Shown in pieces: positions 9,108 through 17,033 of a DNA stretch of 64,000 bases. The position numbers and the translations under genes are program-made. Source of the DNA: Proteobacteria bacterium UBA2363 (lineage in GTDB: Bacteria > Pseudomonadota > Gammaproteobacteria > Xanthomonadales > UBA2363); NCBI GenBank assembly GCA_002344355.1, contig DDTN01000027.1, forward strand, positions 3,990-67,989, read 5' to 3'. The stretch's first letter is position 1, and every line of letters starts with the position of its first letter. The notes below the pieces were generated by a model. The model was not told where the DNA came from and made no database searches. It saw nothing but the letters and a program-made list of their open reading frames with translations.

Positions 9108-9345
9108 CCCGCGCGTCTGACCGGGCCACGCCCTCCCGATCAGGCATGCGGGCACAGGGGCCGACCGCTCCGGCAGGCAGGCCGGCGCCTGCCCATGGCC
9201 TGGCGGCCGCTCGCAGCCATCGGCGCCCTGGCGCTCTTCGGGCACGCGCCCCTGCAGGCGCTGATGCGCACGGAATCTTGCCGACCGTCGACCCGCGCCC
9301 CCATCGCCGCGCCGCGCATCGTGCCCGAGGCGATAGCATCACCCC

Positions 9346-9894
9346 ATGCCCAGAGCCCCGGCCGCGATCCGCTTCCAGGCCCGACTGCTGCGCCCCGCGC
9401 AACCGCGCAACGCCGCCTGGTCGTTCCTGCAGGTCCCCGCGCAGGCCAGCGCCCACCTGCCCTCGCGCGGCCTGGTCACGGTGTCCGGCACCCTGGCCGG
9501 CGCGCCCTTCCGGGCCACCCTGCAGCCCGACGGCCAGGGCAGCCACTGGCTGAAGGTCGAACGCGCCCTGCGCGCGGCCGCCGGCGTCGCGGTCGGCGAT
9601 ACCGTCGAACTGGCCATCGTGCCGGTCGCCGAGGAACCCGAACCCGCCCTGCCCGCCGACCTGCGCCGTGCCCTGGCCGCGCATCCGGCGGCCAAGGCGC
9701 AATGGGCCACCCTGACCCCGGTGGCGCGCCGCGACTGGATCTTCTGGATCGGCTCGGGCAAGCAGGCGCAGACCCGCGGCAAGCGCATCGCCGCCACCTG
9801 CGACATGCTGGCGTCCGGCAAGCGCCGCGCCTGCTGCTTCGACCGGTCGGGCATCTGGAGCAAGGGGTTGTCGGCGCCCGAACCCGCCGCATGA
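9346..9894 (+). CDS. DUF1905 / YdeI-OmpD-associated fusion protein
   Basis: 182 residues. Residues about 8-90 match DUF1905, a small beta-barrel (WSFLQVPAQAS, LVTVSGTLAGAPFRATL, GDTVELAIVPVAEEPEP). Residues about 95-170 match the YdeI/bacteriocin-protection helical domain (LRRALAAHPAAKAQWATL, RRDWIFWIGSGKQAQTR). The combination is common in proteobacteria and of unknown biochemical function; YdeI-like domains have been linked to stress and antimicrobial-peptide tolerance. Cytoplasmic. It is preceded by 238 bp with no recognisable gene. Confidence 0.8.
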   Translation: MPRAPAAIRFQARLLRPAQPRNAAWSFLQVPAQASAHLPSRGLVTVSGTLAGAPFRATLQPDGQGSHWLKVERALRAAAGVAVGDTVELAIVPVAEEPEPALPADLRRALAAHPAAKAQWATLTPVARRDWIFWIGSGKQAQTRGKRIAATCDMLASGKRRACCFDRSGIWSKGLSAPEPAA

Positions 9895-9920
9895 GCGGCT
9901 GCGGGTCCCGATGAATCAGG

Positions 9921-10682
9921 TCAAGTCCCCTGCGCCCACTGCCACAACAACCGCCCAGCCACATACAGCACCAGCACCGCCGTCAGCCGCTTCACCGTGC
10001 GCTCGGAGAAGCGGCCGGCGCCCAGCCAGCTGCCGAGCTGGCCGCCGGCCAGCACCGCCAGGAACAGCGGCCACCACACCAGCAGTTCGCCGGCATGGTC
10101 CAGGCCACCCAGCTTGGCGGCCTGGCCGGCCAGGCCGGCCAGCGAGTTGAGCAGGATGAACACGCTGGCGGTGGCGGCGATGGCCTTGGGCGTGGCCAGG
10201 CGCAGGGTATGCAGCAGGGGTGCCAGGAAGATGCCGCCGCCGATGCCGACCAGGCCGCTGAGCAGGCCGATGCCGGCGCCCAGGGCCAGCGCCAGGGCGA
10301 ACTGCCCGGGCGTGCGCCGCGGCGACGCGGCGGCGGCCTCGCGCCGCTCGAACAGCATCAGCAGGCCGGCCGCCAGCAGGGCCAGGCCGAGCAGCAGCAC
10401 GAAGGTCTCGCGCCCGATCGGCAGCCGGCCGCCCAGCCAGGCCATCGGCATCGACAGCAGCACGAACGGCGCCACGAAGCGCGCGTCCAGGTGGCCGGCG
10501 CGGGCGTAGCGCCAGGCGCCCCCGCCGACCACGATCAGGTTGCAGACCAGGGCGATGCTGGGCAGCAGCCGGTAGTCGACCTCCGCCAGCACCAGCAGGG
10601 CGTTGTAGGTGGAGCCGCCGCCGAAACCGACCATGGCGTACAGCAGCGCGGTGAGCGCGAACAGCGCGGCCAGCCAGGTCAT
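9921..10682 (-). CDS. TauE/SafE-family membrane permease
   Basis: 253-residue polytopic membrane protein of the sulfite exporter TauE/SafE family. About eight hydrophobic helices are visible in two halves, each with a glycine-rich entry (MVGFGGGSTYNALL in the first, SGLVGIGGGIFLAP in the second), the family signature. It may export sulfite, sulfoacetate or other organic sulfur anions. The ATG at 10682 overlaps the stop of the cupin gene (ATGA), so the two genes form an operon. Confidence 0.87.
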   Translation of the reverse strand: MTWLAALFALTALLYAMVGFGGGSTYNALLVLAEVDYRLLPSIALVCNLIVVGGGAWRYARAGHLDARFVAPFVLLSMPMAWLGGRLPIGRETFVLLLGLALLAAGLLMLFERREAAAASPRRTPGQFALALALGAGIGLLSGLVGIGGGIFLAPLLHTLRLATPKAIAATASVFILLNSLAGLAGQAAKLGGLDHAGELLVWWPLFLAVLAGGQLGSWLGAGRFSERTVKRLTAVLVLYVAGRLLWQWAQGT

Positions 10683-11062
10683 GGCACGGTGTCCGCGTCG
10701 TCGATGTCCTGGTAGTTGCCGGCCTCGAAGCGCGGCGTGCACAGCGCCAGGAACACCAGGTCCTCGGGGCCGGGGTTGGCGATGCGCTGGCGCACGCCCG
10801 GCGGGATCAGCACCAGATCGCCGGGGCCGACCGCCTGGGCCGGCAGCTCGCCGACTTCGACCTCGCCGCGGCCTTCCAGCACCAGGTAGCGCTCGGCGGT
10901 GCCGGCCAGGCGGTGCCAGCGCGTGCGGCCGCCGGCCGGCACCCGCGCGCGCGCCACCGACAGCGCCGGGTCGGCCGGGTCGTTGAGCAGTTCCAGAATG
11001 TGGCAGCCCTCGACGAACCAGTATTCCGCCGCCGGATCGGCGCGCCGCACCTGTGCCTCCAT
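10679..11062 (-). CDS. Small cupin-domain protein
   Basis: 127 residues forming a single conserved beta-barrel (cupin_2). The barrel core runs from VPAGGRTRWHRLAGTAERYLVLEG to GPGDLVLIPPGVRQRIANPG. The two cupin motifs are recognisable, with His in WHRL and the Glu position replaced by GTAERY. It is cytoplasmic; such stand-alone cupins are isomerases, dioxygenases or sensors. It is the first gene of a pair with the TauE/SafE permease, so it may act on or sense the exported compound. Confidence 0.8.
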   Translation of the reverse strand: MEAQVRRADPAAEYWFVEGCHILELLNDPADPALSVARARVPAGGRTRWHRLAGTAERYLVLEGRGEVEVGELPAQAVGPGDLVLIPPGVRQRIANPGPEDLVFLALCTPRFEAGNYQDIDDADTVP

Positions 11063-11161
11063 GGCCCCGCCTCCATCCTCAGGGGACGACAGGGTAACGG
11101 CTGCAGCACGCGCGGCAGCAGGTTCGTGGCGGCGGGGCGTGGCGGCACGCCCCGGGGCGGA

Positions 11162-11626
11162 TCAGGGCAGCCTGGAGGTCTGCCGCGGCTCGTAGGTGAA
11201 ACGCTGGCGGACCCGGACCGGATGGCGTTCGGCGTTCTCCGGGGTCGGCGCGTATTCGAAGCCGGCGAGGTCGATGCGCGCGTGCTCGTCCCACATGCCG
11301 GGTGGCGAGGAATCCAGGATCACGATGTCCCGGACCTTGCCCTCGCGGTCGATCAGGAACTCGACCTCGACATGGCCGCTGCGCATCCGCTCGAACTCCT
11401 CCATCGGCACCATGCCCACCTCGCGCCGGGTGCGCGGCTGGACCGGCTGCCAGTACGCGGCGCGCTCCTCGAGGGTGACCTCGATCGGGACGCGATCGTC
11501 GGGCTTTTCATCAGGAGCATCAGCGACAACCAACGGTGGGGCAACGGCAATGCCAACCGCCAGAAGCCCGACGAGCGCGCGTGTCTGGGTCACCCTGTTC
11601 GTGAGCATTTTCAGGTCCAGAAACAT
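11162..11626 (-). CDS. TonB C-terminal-domain protein
   Basis: 154 residues. A hydrophobic N-terminal segment (ALVGLLAVGIAVAPPLVV) serves as signal or anchor. It is followed by a linker and, from about residue 75, a TonB C-terminal-like domain: VEVEFLIDREGKVRDIVILDSSPPG, then FEYAPTPENAERHPVRVRQRFTYE, matching the VxVxxxIxxDGxVxxxxVxxSS / WxfxPax..G.pv...v pattern. The Pro-rich spacer of a true TonB is absent, so it is more likely a periplasmic structural protein than an energy transducer. Its start overlaps the stop of the upstream small secreted peptide gene by 16 bp. Confidence 0.75.
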   Translation of the reverse strand: MFLDLKMLTNRVTQTRALVGLLAVGIAVAPPLVVADAPDEKPDDRVPIEVTLEERAAYWQPVQPRTRREVGMVPMEEFERMRSGHVEVEFLIDREGKVRDIVILDSSPPGMWDEHARIDLAGFEYAPTPENAERHPVRVRQRFTYEPRQTSRLP

Positions 11627-11811
11627 GGCGGGAACTGGCAGCCTCCAGGCGGGTTGACGTTGACTGGCGCATTCAGCTGGTAACAGCCACTGTCGTTACA
11701 TTCGATGACCATGTACGAAACAATGCCAGCTTGCGTGGACCCCGAAAACAGGGACAGGGACGAAAAAAGCAATGCAGCAAGCCCCGAACGAAAAGCCGCA
11801 TGTGGATTCAT
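11611..11811 (-). CDS. 66-residue secreted Cys-containing peptide, unknown
   Basis: Signal peptide with a hydrophobic core LAALLFSSLSLFSG and a likely cut after TQA leaves a mature peptide of about 38 residues with four cysteines (IECNDSGCYQL and GGCQFPPCFWT). A GGAGAGGG ribosome site precedes the ATG at 11811. The 3' end overlaps the TonB-domain gene by 16 bp, arguing that both are real and co-translated. No family is recognised. Four cysteines suggest one or two disulfides in the periplasm or outside. Confidence 0.6.
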   Translation of the reverse strand: MNPHAAFRSGLAALLFSSLSLFSGSTQAGIVSYMVIECNDSGCYQLNAPVNVNPPGGCQFPPCFWT

Positions 11812-11853
11812 GGCAACCCTCTCCAGTCTGACTACAGGTTTCGGAAAATCGGT

Positions 11854-12825
11854 TTAGCGCAGTGGGACCACGCGGTGCTCTTCCAATGCCACCCGCCCTC
11901 CGGGCTCAAACTCGGCGCCTTCCGCAATGGACCTCCCTTCGATGGGCGAGAGCATGGCGTCAAGAACATGGTGCAGACGTTGACTGGGCGCCGTGGCACG
12001 CGCCTGCCCCACATGGTGCAAAGCTTGATCCCGCTTTCCCTGCAAGGCCAGAAGCGAGGCCATGTTCGCGTAGGCATCCATCAATAAGGCCCGGTTTATC
12101 TCAGTCGGGTCAACTTCGACCAAGGCTTCCAAAATGACGGTTGCCTTTTCGGCTAGGGATTGCGCGACACTCAAGGATGTTTCAGAGTCAATGCGAGCCG
12201 CCGTCGCTTCCAAAACCGCCGATTGAAGCAAGTAGCGTCCCTGCTCCGCACTTCCGGACCGGCTTTCGAGAACTGCACGGGCCAGCAGGTTACGGCCTTG
12301 CTGGATCAAGGACAGCGCGAGATCTGGATCTCCTCCCATGGATCGGACGTCGGCCTCCATCTGCATGAGCATGGCCAGACGGGATGCATTGTCGGCATCG
12401 AAATGGAGTTGCAGTGCCTCGCCAAACCATCGACGCGCGGCCTCGACTTGCCCCAAACGCATATGAGCCAGGCCCAGGTCAGTCAGAAGGATGGCGCGCA
12501 GTCCAGTCGCATGCGTTGCTGGAATGAAGGGTTCCGGAGCAGCCTCCTCCAACACCTGTGTCAAGAAGATGATCGCCTCGCGCTCATGGGACATTTCGAT
12601 CAGGCAGGCGGCATAAGGATGCGCCGCAACCATGCGGGCATTGGACCCAGGGGATTGGTTGGCGAACGACTCATACAACTCATCCGCCGGATGATGGTGG
12701 CATGCCGTCATCCAGCCATGTCTGACGGCGAGCTGGTTGACCTGATCTATACGCGCCAGATCATCGCGTGGTGCCGCCTGCATTCCGGCCAGTGCCATCG
12801 CGCTCGACACAAGCAGTCCGAACAT
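11854..12825 (-). CDS. Exported alpha-helical repeat (TPR-like) protein, unknown
   Basis: 323 residues. The ATG at 12825 has a strong AGGAGA ribosome site and opens with a short signal-like segment (MFGLLVSSAMALAGMQA). The remainder is predominantly helical with degenerate tetratricopeptide-like repeats (LGLAHMRLGQVEAARRWFGEAL, MDAYANMASLLALQGKRDQA). GC content is clearly lower than in neighbouring genes. Its open frame continues 5' through the lexA region, but that part is antisense to lexA and was rejected. Function unknown. It is divergent from lexA with 225 bp between. Confidence 0.7.
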   Translation of the reverse strand: MFGLLVSSAMALAGMQAAPRDDLARIDQVNQLAVRHGWMTACHHHPADELYESFANQSPGSNARMVAAHPYAACLIEMSHEREAIIFLTQVLEEAAPEPFIPATHATGLRAILLTDLGLAHMRLGQVEAARRWFGEALQLHFDADNASRLAMLMQMEADVRSMGGDPDLALSLIQQGRNLLARAVLESRSGSAEQGRYLLQSAVLEATAARIDSETSLSVAQSLAEKATVILEALVEVDPTEINRALLMDAYANMASLLALQGKRDQALHHVGQARATAPSQRLHHVLDAMLSPIEGRSIAEGAEFEPGGRVALEEHRVVPLR

Positions 12826-12911
12826 GGCGAATCTCCTGTATGCAATAAAAGTCAATTCGTACCCACTGCGCAGCCACTTGTACCCCCCCCCCGAACGCCA
12901 TGTCAACATCA

Positions 12912-12937
12912 ACTTCAGTGATGAAGTCCACACTTCA
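12912..12937. promoter_or_regulatory. Candidate operator between the TPR-like gene and lexA
   Basis: ACTTCA at 12912-12917 and TGAAGT at 12922-12927 form a perfect 6-bp inverted repeat with spacer GTGA; a third ACTTCA half-site sits at 12932-12937. The element lies in the divergent promoter region, 114 bp upstream of the lexA start. LexA genes are normally autoregulated, so this is a candidate LexA (SOS) box, but it does not match the published Xanthomonas LexA boxes that I know. A pair of GTACCC direct repeats at about 12859 and 12881 is an alternative half-site. Confidence 0.35.
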
Positions 12938-13050
12938 TTCCACGAGGGGAGCGTTGTCACCAGTCGCCGTGTCCTGACCTGTCCAAGCCCTTGCGACGGA
13001 TCACCCGACCGGGACTTGCATCCACCCCCGGAACCACATAAAAAGGTGGC

Positions 13051-13698
13051 ATGCAGCTCACCGACCGCCAGCAGGCCATCCTCGACTTCCTGACCGCCTT
13101 CCAGGCCGGCCACGGCTACCCGCCGACCCGCGCCGAGATCGCCCGGGCGTTCGGGTTCTCGCAGGCGCGCAGCGCCGAGGACCACCTGCGGGCGCTGGCC
13201 GCCAAGGGCGCGATCGCCCTGGAGGGCGGGCGTTCGCGCGGCATCCGGGTGCTGGCCGGGGCCGGCGCGGGCGACGACGGCGACGCGGGCGCGCCGCCGG
13301 CCGCCGCCGACCTGCTCAGCCTGCCCCTGGTCGGCCGGGTCGCCGCCGGCGCGCCGATCCTCTCCGACGCCCACATCGCCGGCCGCTACGCGCTGGACCG
13401 CGCGCTGTTCCGGCCGCGCCCGCATTTTTTGCTGCGCGTCGAGGGCGACAGCATGCGCGAGGCCGGCATCCTGGACGGCGACCTGATCGCCGTGCACCGC
13501 ACGCCGGTCGCCGAGTCCGGGCAGATCGTGGTCGCCCGGCTGGACGACGAGATCACCGTCAAGCGCCTGCGCCGCGGCGCCGACGGCGGCCTGACCCTGC
13601 TGCCGGCCAATCCCGACTACGCGCCGATCCCGGTCGACCCGGCACGCCAGGTCTTCGCCATCGAGGGCCTGCACGTCGGCGTGATCCGGCGCGGCTGA
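13051..13698 (+). CDS. lexA: LexA-type SOS repressor
   Basis: 215 residues. The N-terminal winged helix-turn-helix spans about 1-65 (TRAEIARAFGFSQARSAEDHL). The self-cleavage bond is Ala99-Gly100 in GRVAAGAP. The Ser134/Lys171 dyad is in EGDSMREAG and EITVKRL, so autocleavage on RecA filaments should work. The ATG follows AAGGTGG. Its position directly upstream of imuA-imuB-dnaE2 identifies it as the cassette-linked (LexA2-like) repressor of Xanthomonadales, expected to control this operon and itself. Confidence 0.93.
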   Translation: MQLTDRQQAILDFLTAFQAGHGYPPTRAEIARAFGFSQARSAEDHLRALAAKGAIALEGGRSRGIRVLAGAGAGDDGDAGAPPAAADLLSLPLVGRVAAGAPILSDAHIAGRYALDRALFRPRPHFLLRVEGDSMREAGILDGDLIAVHRTPVAESGQIVVARLDDEITVKRLRRGADGGLTLLPANPDYAPIPVDPARQVFAIEGLHVGVIRRG

Positions 13699-13889
13699 GG
13701 GCCATGACCGCCATGGCCGTCCTGACTGCCCTGACCGACCCGGCCACGCCGCCGGCCGCCTGCCGTCGGGCGTCCGGGGAGGCCGGTGCGCCCGGTGTTG
13801 CGGATGTCCGTGGTACCCGTGACGCGTCCGGCGCGGATGCGGCGCCCGCCGGTCGCCGCTCCCCGTGCCCTTGGCAGGGACGCTGAGCC

Positions 13890-14990
13890 ATGGCCGCCCT
13901 GCCGCAGCCGGCCGTTGCCGGCACCGTCGCCGACCCCGCCCTCCCGGTCCGCACCGACCTGTGGCGCGGCCGCCGCAACCGCAGCGGCACGCCGGCCAGC
14001 GCCACCGGCTGGCCGGCGCTGGACGCCCTGCTGCCCGGCGGCGGCTGGCCGGCCGGCGCGGTGTGCGAGGTCCTGCACGGCCACGACGGCTGCGGCGAGC
14101 TGGCCGTGCTGCTGCCGGTCCTGGCCCGCCTGGCCAGCCCGGCGCGGCCGCTGGTCTGGGTGGCGCCGCCCTACCGACCGTTCGCGCCGGCCCTGCGCGC
14201 GCACGGCCTGGACCTGGCCGCCCTGCACCTGGTCGAGGCGGCGCCGCAGCAGGCGCTGTGGGCGGCCGAGCAATGCCTGCGCGCCGGCTGCTGCGGCGCC
14301 GTGCTGCTGTGGTCGGCCAGCGCCGACGGCACCGCCCTGCGCCGCCTGCAACTGGCTGCCGAGACCGGCCGCGGCCACGCCTTCCTGCTGCGCGACGCCC
14401 GCCACGCCGGCAACCCCAGCCCGGCGCCGCTGCGCATCGTCGTGCGCCGCGAGCGCGGCGAACCGGTATTGCGCGTGCTCAAGTGCCGCGGCCTGCTGGC
14501 GCCGCCGGCCGGCGAGCTGGCGCTGGTGGCCGGCGATGCCGGGCGCGCGGGCGCTGGCCGGCCCGGGCCGGCCAGCGCCCCGGCCAGGCAGGCGGCGGAC
14601 GCTGCATCCGGAGCCACCGGCCTCGAGACGAGGCAGGCCGGCGCGGCGTCCGGGTCCGCCGGTGTCCGGCAAGCCACGCTGTTCCAGCCCGCGACCAGGG
14701 CGGCGCCCCACACGGCCAGGCCCGACCCGGCGACCGTCCGCCTGCCGGCGCCGCCGTCGGGGCGCGGCGCCGACCCGGCACGCGCCGGCCGTGCCGTGCC
14801 CGCGCGGCTGGCGGAGGGGCCGCCCTCCGCCGGCCTGGCGCCTGCGGCGTCAGGGTCTGACTGTCCGGCTCATCCGGCAGCCGGGCCGGCCTGTCTGGCG
14901 CATCCTGCAGCCGGGTCCGGGCGCCCACACCAGACGGTCCTTGCCGCTGTCGCCGGCCCGGCCGACGACGCCGCCGGCGCGCGGCCATGA
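13890..14990 (+). CDS. imuA: Translesion synthesis mutasome protein ImuA
   Basis: 366 residues. Residues 20-215 are the RecA/SulA-like ImuA core (GTPASATGWPALDALLPGGG, WPAGAVCEVL, WVAPPYRPFAP, FLLRDARHAG, LRVLKCRG). The remaining 150 residues are an Ala/Gly/Pro-rich, probably disordered tail that normal ImuA proteins largely lack. Within it, QATLFQ (residues 261-266) resembles a beta-clamp binding motif. ImuA acts with ImuB and DnaE2 in damage-induced mutagenesis. The stop overlaps the imuB start (ATGA). Confidence 0.88.
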   Translation: MAALPQPAVAGTVADPALPVRTDLWRGRRNRSGTPASATGWPALDALLPGGGWPAGAVCEVLHGHDGCGELAVLLPVLARLASPARPLVWVAPPYRPFAPALRAHGLDLAALHLVEAAPQQALWAAEQCLRAGCCGAVLLWSASADGTALRRLQLAAETGRGHAFLLRDARHAGNPSPAPLRIVVRRERGEPVLRVLKCRGLLAPPAGELALVAGDAGRAGAGRPGPASAPARQAADAASGATGLETRQAGAASGSAGVRQATLFQPATRAAPHTARPDPATVRLPAPPSGRGADPARAGRAVPARLAEGPPSAGLAPAASGSDCPAHPAAGPACLAHPAAGSGRPHQTVLAAVAGPADDAAGARP

Positions 14991-16810
14991 GCGCGTCGCT
15001 GTGGGCCTGCCTGCGCCTGGCCGATCCGGCCCTGGCCGCCGTGCAGCGGCGGCTGGCCACGGTGCCGGAGCGGCTGGCGGTGCTCGACGGCCCGCCGCAG
15101 CGGCTGCAGGTGCTGGCCTGCAGCGACGGCGCCCGGCGCGCCGGGGTGCGCCCGGGGCTGGGCCTGCCGGCGGCCCGCGCCCTGTGCCCGGATCTCGTCG
15201 CCCTGCCCCGCGATGCCGGCGCCGAGCAGGCGCTGTGGCAACTGCTGGGGGCCTGGGCCTACGGCTTCAGCGACCAGGTCAGCCTGGCCCTGCCCGACGC
15301 CGTGGTGCTGGAGGTCGGCGGCAGCCTGCGCCTGTTCCGGGGCTGGCCGGCGCTGGAACGGCAACTGCGCGGCGACCTCGGCCAGCTGGGCCTGGCCGCG
15401 CGCCTGGCCCTGGCACCGCGGCCGCGCGCCGCCTGGGTGCTGGCGGGGCTGGCCCAGGCGGCATCCTCGCCGGCGGCGGACCGGACTGCGAGCGGTGTCC
15501 GGGCCGCGCCCTCGCCTGCCGGCGCGCTGCCGGCGGCCCGTGCTGCCGGACGGGCGGGCTTTCCCGGCGGCAGCGCGCGGGCGGCATGCAGCCCGGGCAT
15601 CGGACCATCGATGCCTTCCGGAAAACGCGACCGGGAGGATGCCGGGCAGGCCGGGGGGCGCGCCGCGGGCGACCTGGGCCGGGCGATCGATGCGGCGACC
15701 GCCGCCCCGGCGACCGCGGTGGCCCGCGACGACGCCCTGCGCCGCCTGCTCGACGATCTGCCGGTGAGCGCGGCCGGCTTCGAGCCAGGCGCCCTGGCCG
15801 CGGTGCGCGCCATGGGCTTTCTGCGCCTGCGCGAGCTGGCCACCCTGCCGCGCGACAGCCTGGGCCGCCGGATCGGCGCCGCCGCCCTGGTGCAGATCGA
15901 CCGCCTGTACGGCCGCGCGCCCGATCCTTTGCCCGGCTGGCAGCCGCCGCAGGGCTTCGAGGCGGTGATCGAGTTCGACGCCCGGCCGACCGCCGTGGAA
16001 CCGCTGCTGTTCGCGCTGCGCCGGCTGTTCGCCGAACTCGCCGCCACCCTGCAGGCGCGCGACGGCGGCGTGCAGCGCTTCCGCCTGGTGCTGCTGCACG
16101 AGGACGTGCCCGCCACCGCCGTGCCGGTCGGCCTGCTGCGTCCCGAGCGCGATCCGGCCCGCCTGCTGGAACTGGCGCGCGCGCGCCTGGAACGCGCCAG
16201 CCTGGCGGCGCCGGTCGCCGGCCTGGCCCTGGTCGCCGACGAGCTGCCGCCGTTCCGGCCCGGCCTGGCCGACCTGTTCGCCGGTGCCGCCGGCGAGCGC
16301 GGCGACTGGCCGGACCTGCTCGAGCGCCTGCGCGCCCGGCTCGGCGACGAGGCGGTCCGGCATCCGGTCGAGCAGGCCGACCATCGCCCCGAACGCGCCA
16401 CCGCCCTGCTGCCTTCGGCGCTGCCGGCATCCGGCGCGCCGCGACGCGGCGCCAGGCGGCGCGAGGGCGGCCTGCCACAGCACGGCACCGGCCCCGCTGC
16501 CGGAGTCGGTGCCTGTGCCTCTGCCCGTGCCGCTGCTGGCGCTGCCGCCCGCGGCGTCCCCGCCGCCCTGCCCGCCGATCCCCGCCAGGCGGCCAGCCGC
16601 CCGGTCTGGCTGCTGCCCCGTCCGATCCCGCTGCGCGGCCGCCCGGCGCGCGTGCTGTCCGGCCCGGAACGCCTGGAGACCGGCTGGTGGGACGGCGGCG
16701 ACCTGCGCCGCGACTACTACGTCATCGAGACCGCCCAGGGCCAGCGCGCCTGGGCCTTCTGCCCGGTCGGCGAACGCGACGGCTGGATGCTGCACGGCTG
16801 GTTCGCCTGA
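14987..16810 (+). CDS. imuB: Y-family polymerase-like mutasome protein ImuB
   Basis: 607 residues, longer than the usual 450-520. It has a Y-family polymerase fold without the catalytic acidic residues: the palm motif reads VVLEVGGSLRLF, typical of inactive ImuB. The finger/thumb part (AAVRAMGFLRLRELATLP) is followed by a little-finger-like domain and the ImuB C-terminal region (PERLETGWWDGGDLRRDYY). Two low-complexity Ala/Gly/Arg/Pro inserts are present, at about 157-235 and 465-540. ImuB normally bridges DnaE2, ImuA and the sliding clamp. Second gene of imuA-imuB-dnaE2. Confidence 0.9.
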   Translation: MSASLWACLRLADPALAAVQRRLATVPERLAVLDGPPQRLQVLACSDGARRAGVRPGLGLPAARALCPDLVALPRDAGAEQALWQLLGAWAYGFSDQVSLALPDAVVLEVGGSLRLFRGWPALERQLRGDLGQLGLAARLALAPRPRAAWVLAGLAQAASSPAADRTASGVRAAPSPAGALPAARAAGRAGFPGGSARAACSPGIGPSMPSGKRDREDAGQAGGRAAGDLGRAIDAATAAPATAVARDDALRRLLDDLPVSAAGFEPGALAAVRAMGFLRLRELATLPRDSLGRRIGAAALVQIDRLYGRAPDPLPGWQPPQGFEAVIEFDARPTAVEPLLFALRRLFAELAATLQARDGGVQRFRLVLLHEDVPATAVPVGLLRPERDPARLLELARARLERASLAAPVAGLALVADELPPFRPGLADLFAGAAGERGDWPDLLERLRARLGDEAVRHPVEQADHRPERATALLPSALPASGAPRRGARRREGGLPQHGTGPAAGVGACASARAAAGAAARGVPAALPADPRQAASRPVWLLPRPIPLRGRPARVLSGPERLETGWWDGGDLRRDYYVIETAQGQRAWAFCPVGERDGWMLHGWFA

Positions 16811-17033
16811 GGCGCGGACGCATGGTTCCGCCGCTGGGCAACACCAGGCCGTCCTGCCCGGCCGCAGGCGGCTCCGCGGCACGGCGTGACGATCGGGGCT
16901 GGATACGGGCGAGGCGGCCACCGGTCGCCGGCAAGCCCAGGCGGGGCACGCAGCCAACCGCCGGGCGACGGCACCCCACTTCTCCCCTCCCCCGCCTGCG
17001 GGGGAGGGGCCGGGGGAGAGGGCAGGACGCGCC
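16811..17033. repeat. Spacer with REP-like palindrome before dnaE2
   Basis: 223 bp between imuB and dnaE2. 16971-17023 carries a complete member of the palindromic family: a 12-bp perfect stem CCCCTCCCCCGC (16984-16995) / GCGGGGGAGGGG (16998-17009) with a 2-nt loop, then CGGGGGAGAGGGC. It ends about 10 bp before the dnaE2 ATG, so the hairpin could affect ribosome access or mRNA stability between imuB and dnaE2. Confidence 0.75.

Noticed and set aside
13704..13886. 60-codon frame between lexA and imuA
   Set aside because: No ribosome site, no homology, and low-complexity composition; more likely spacer sequence.
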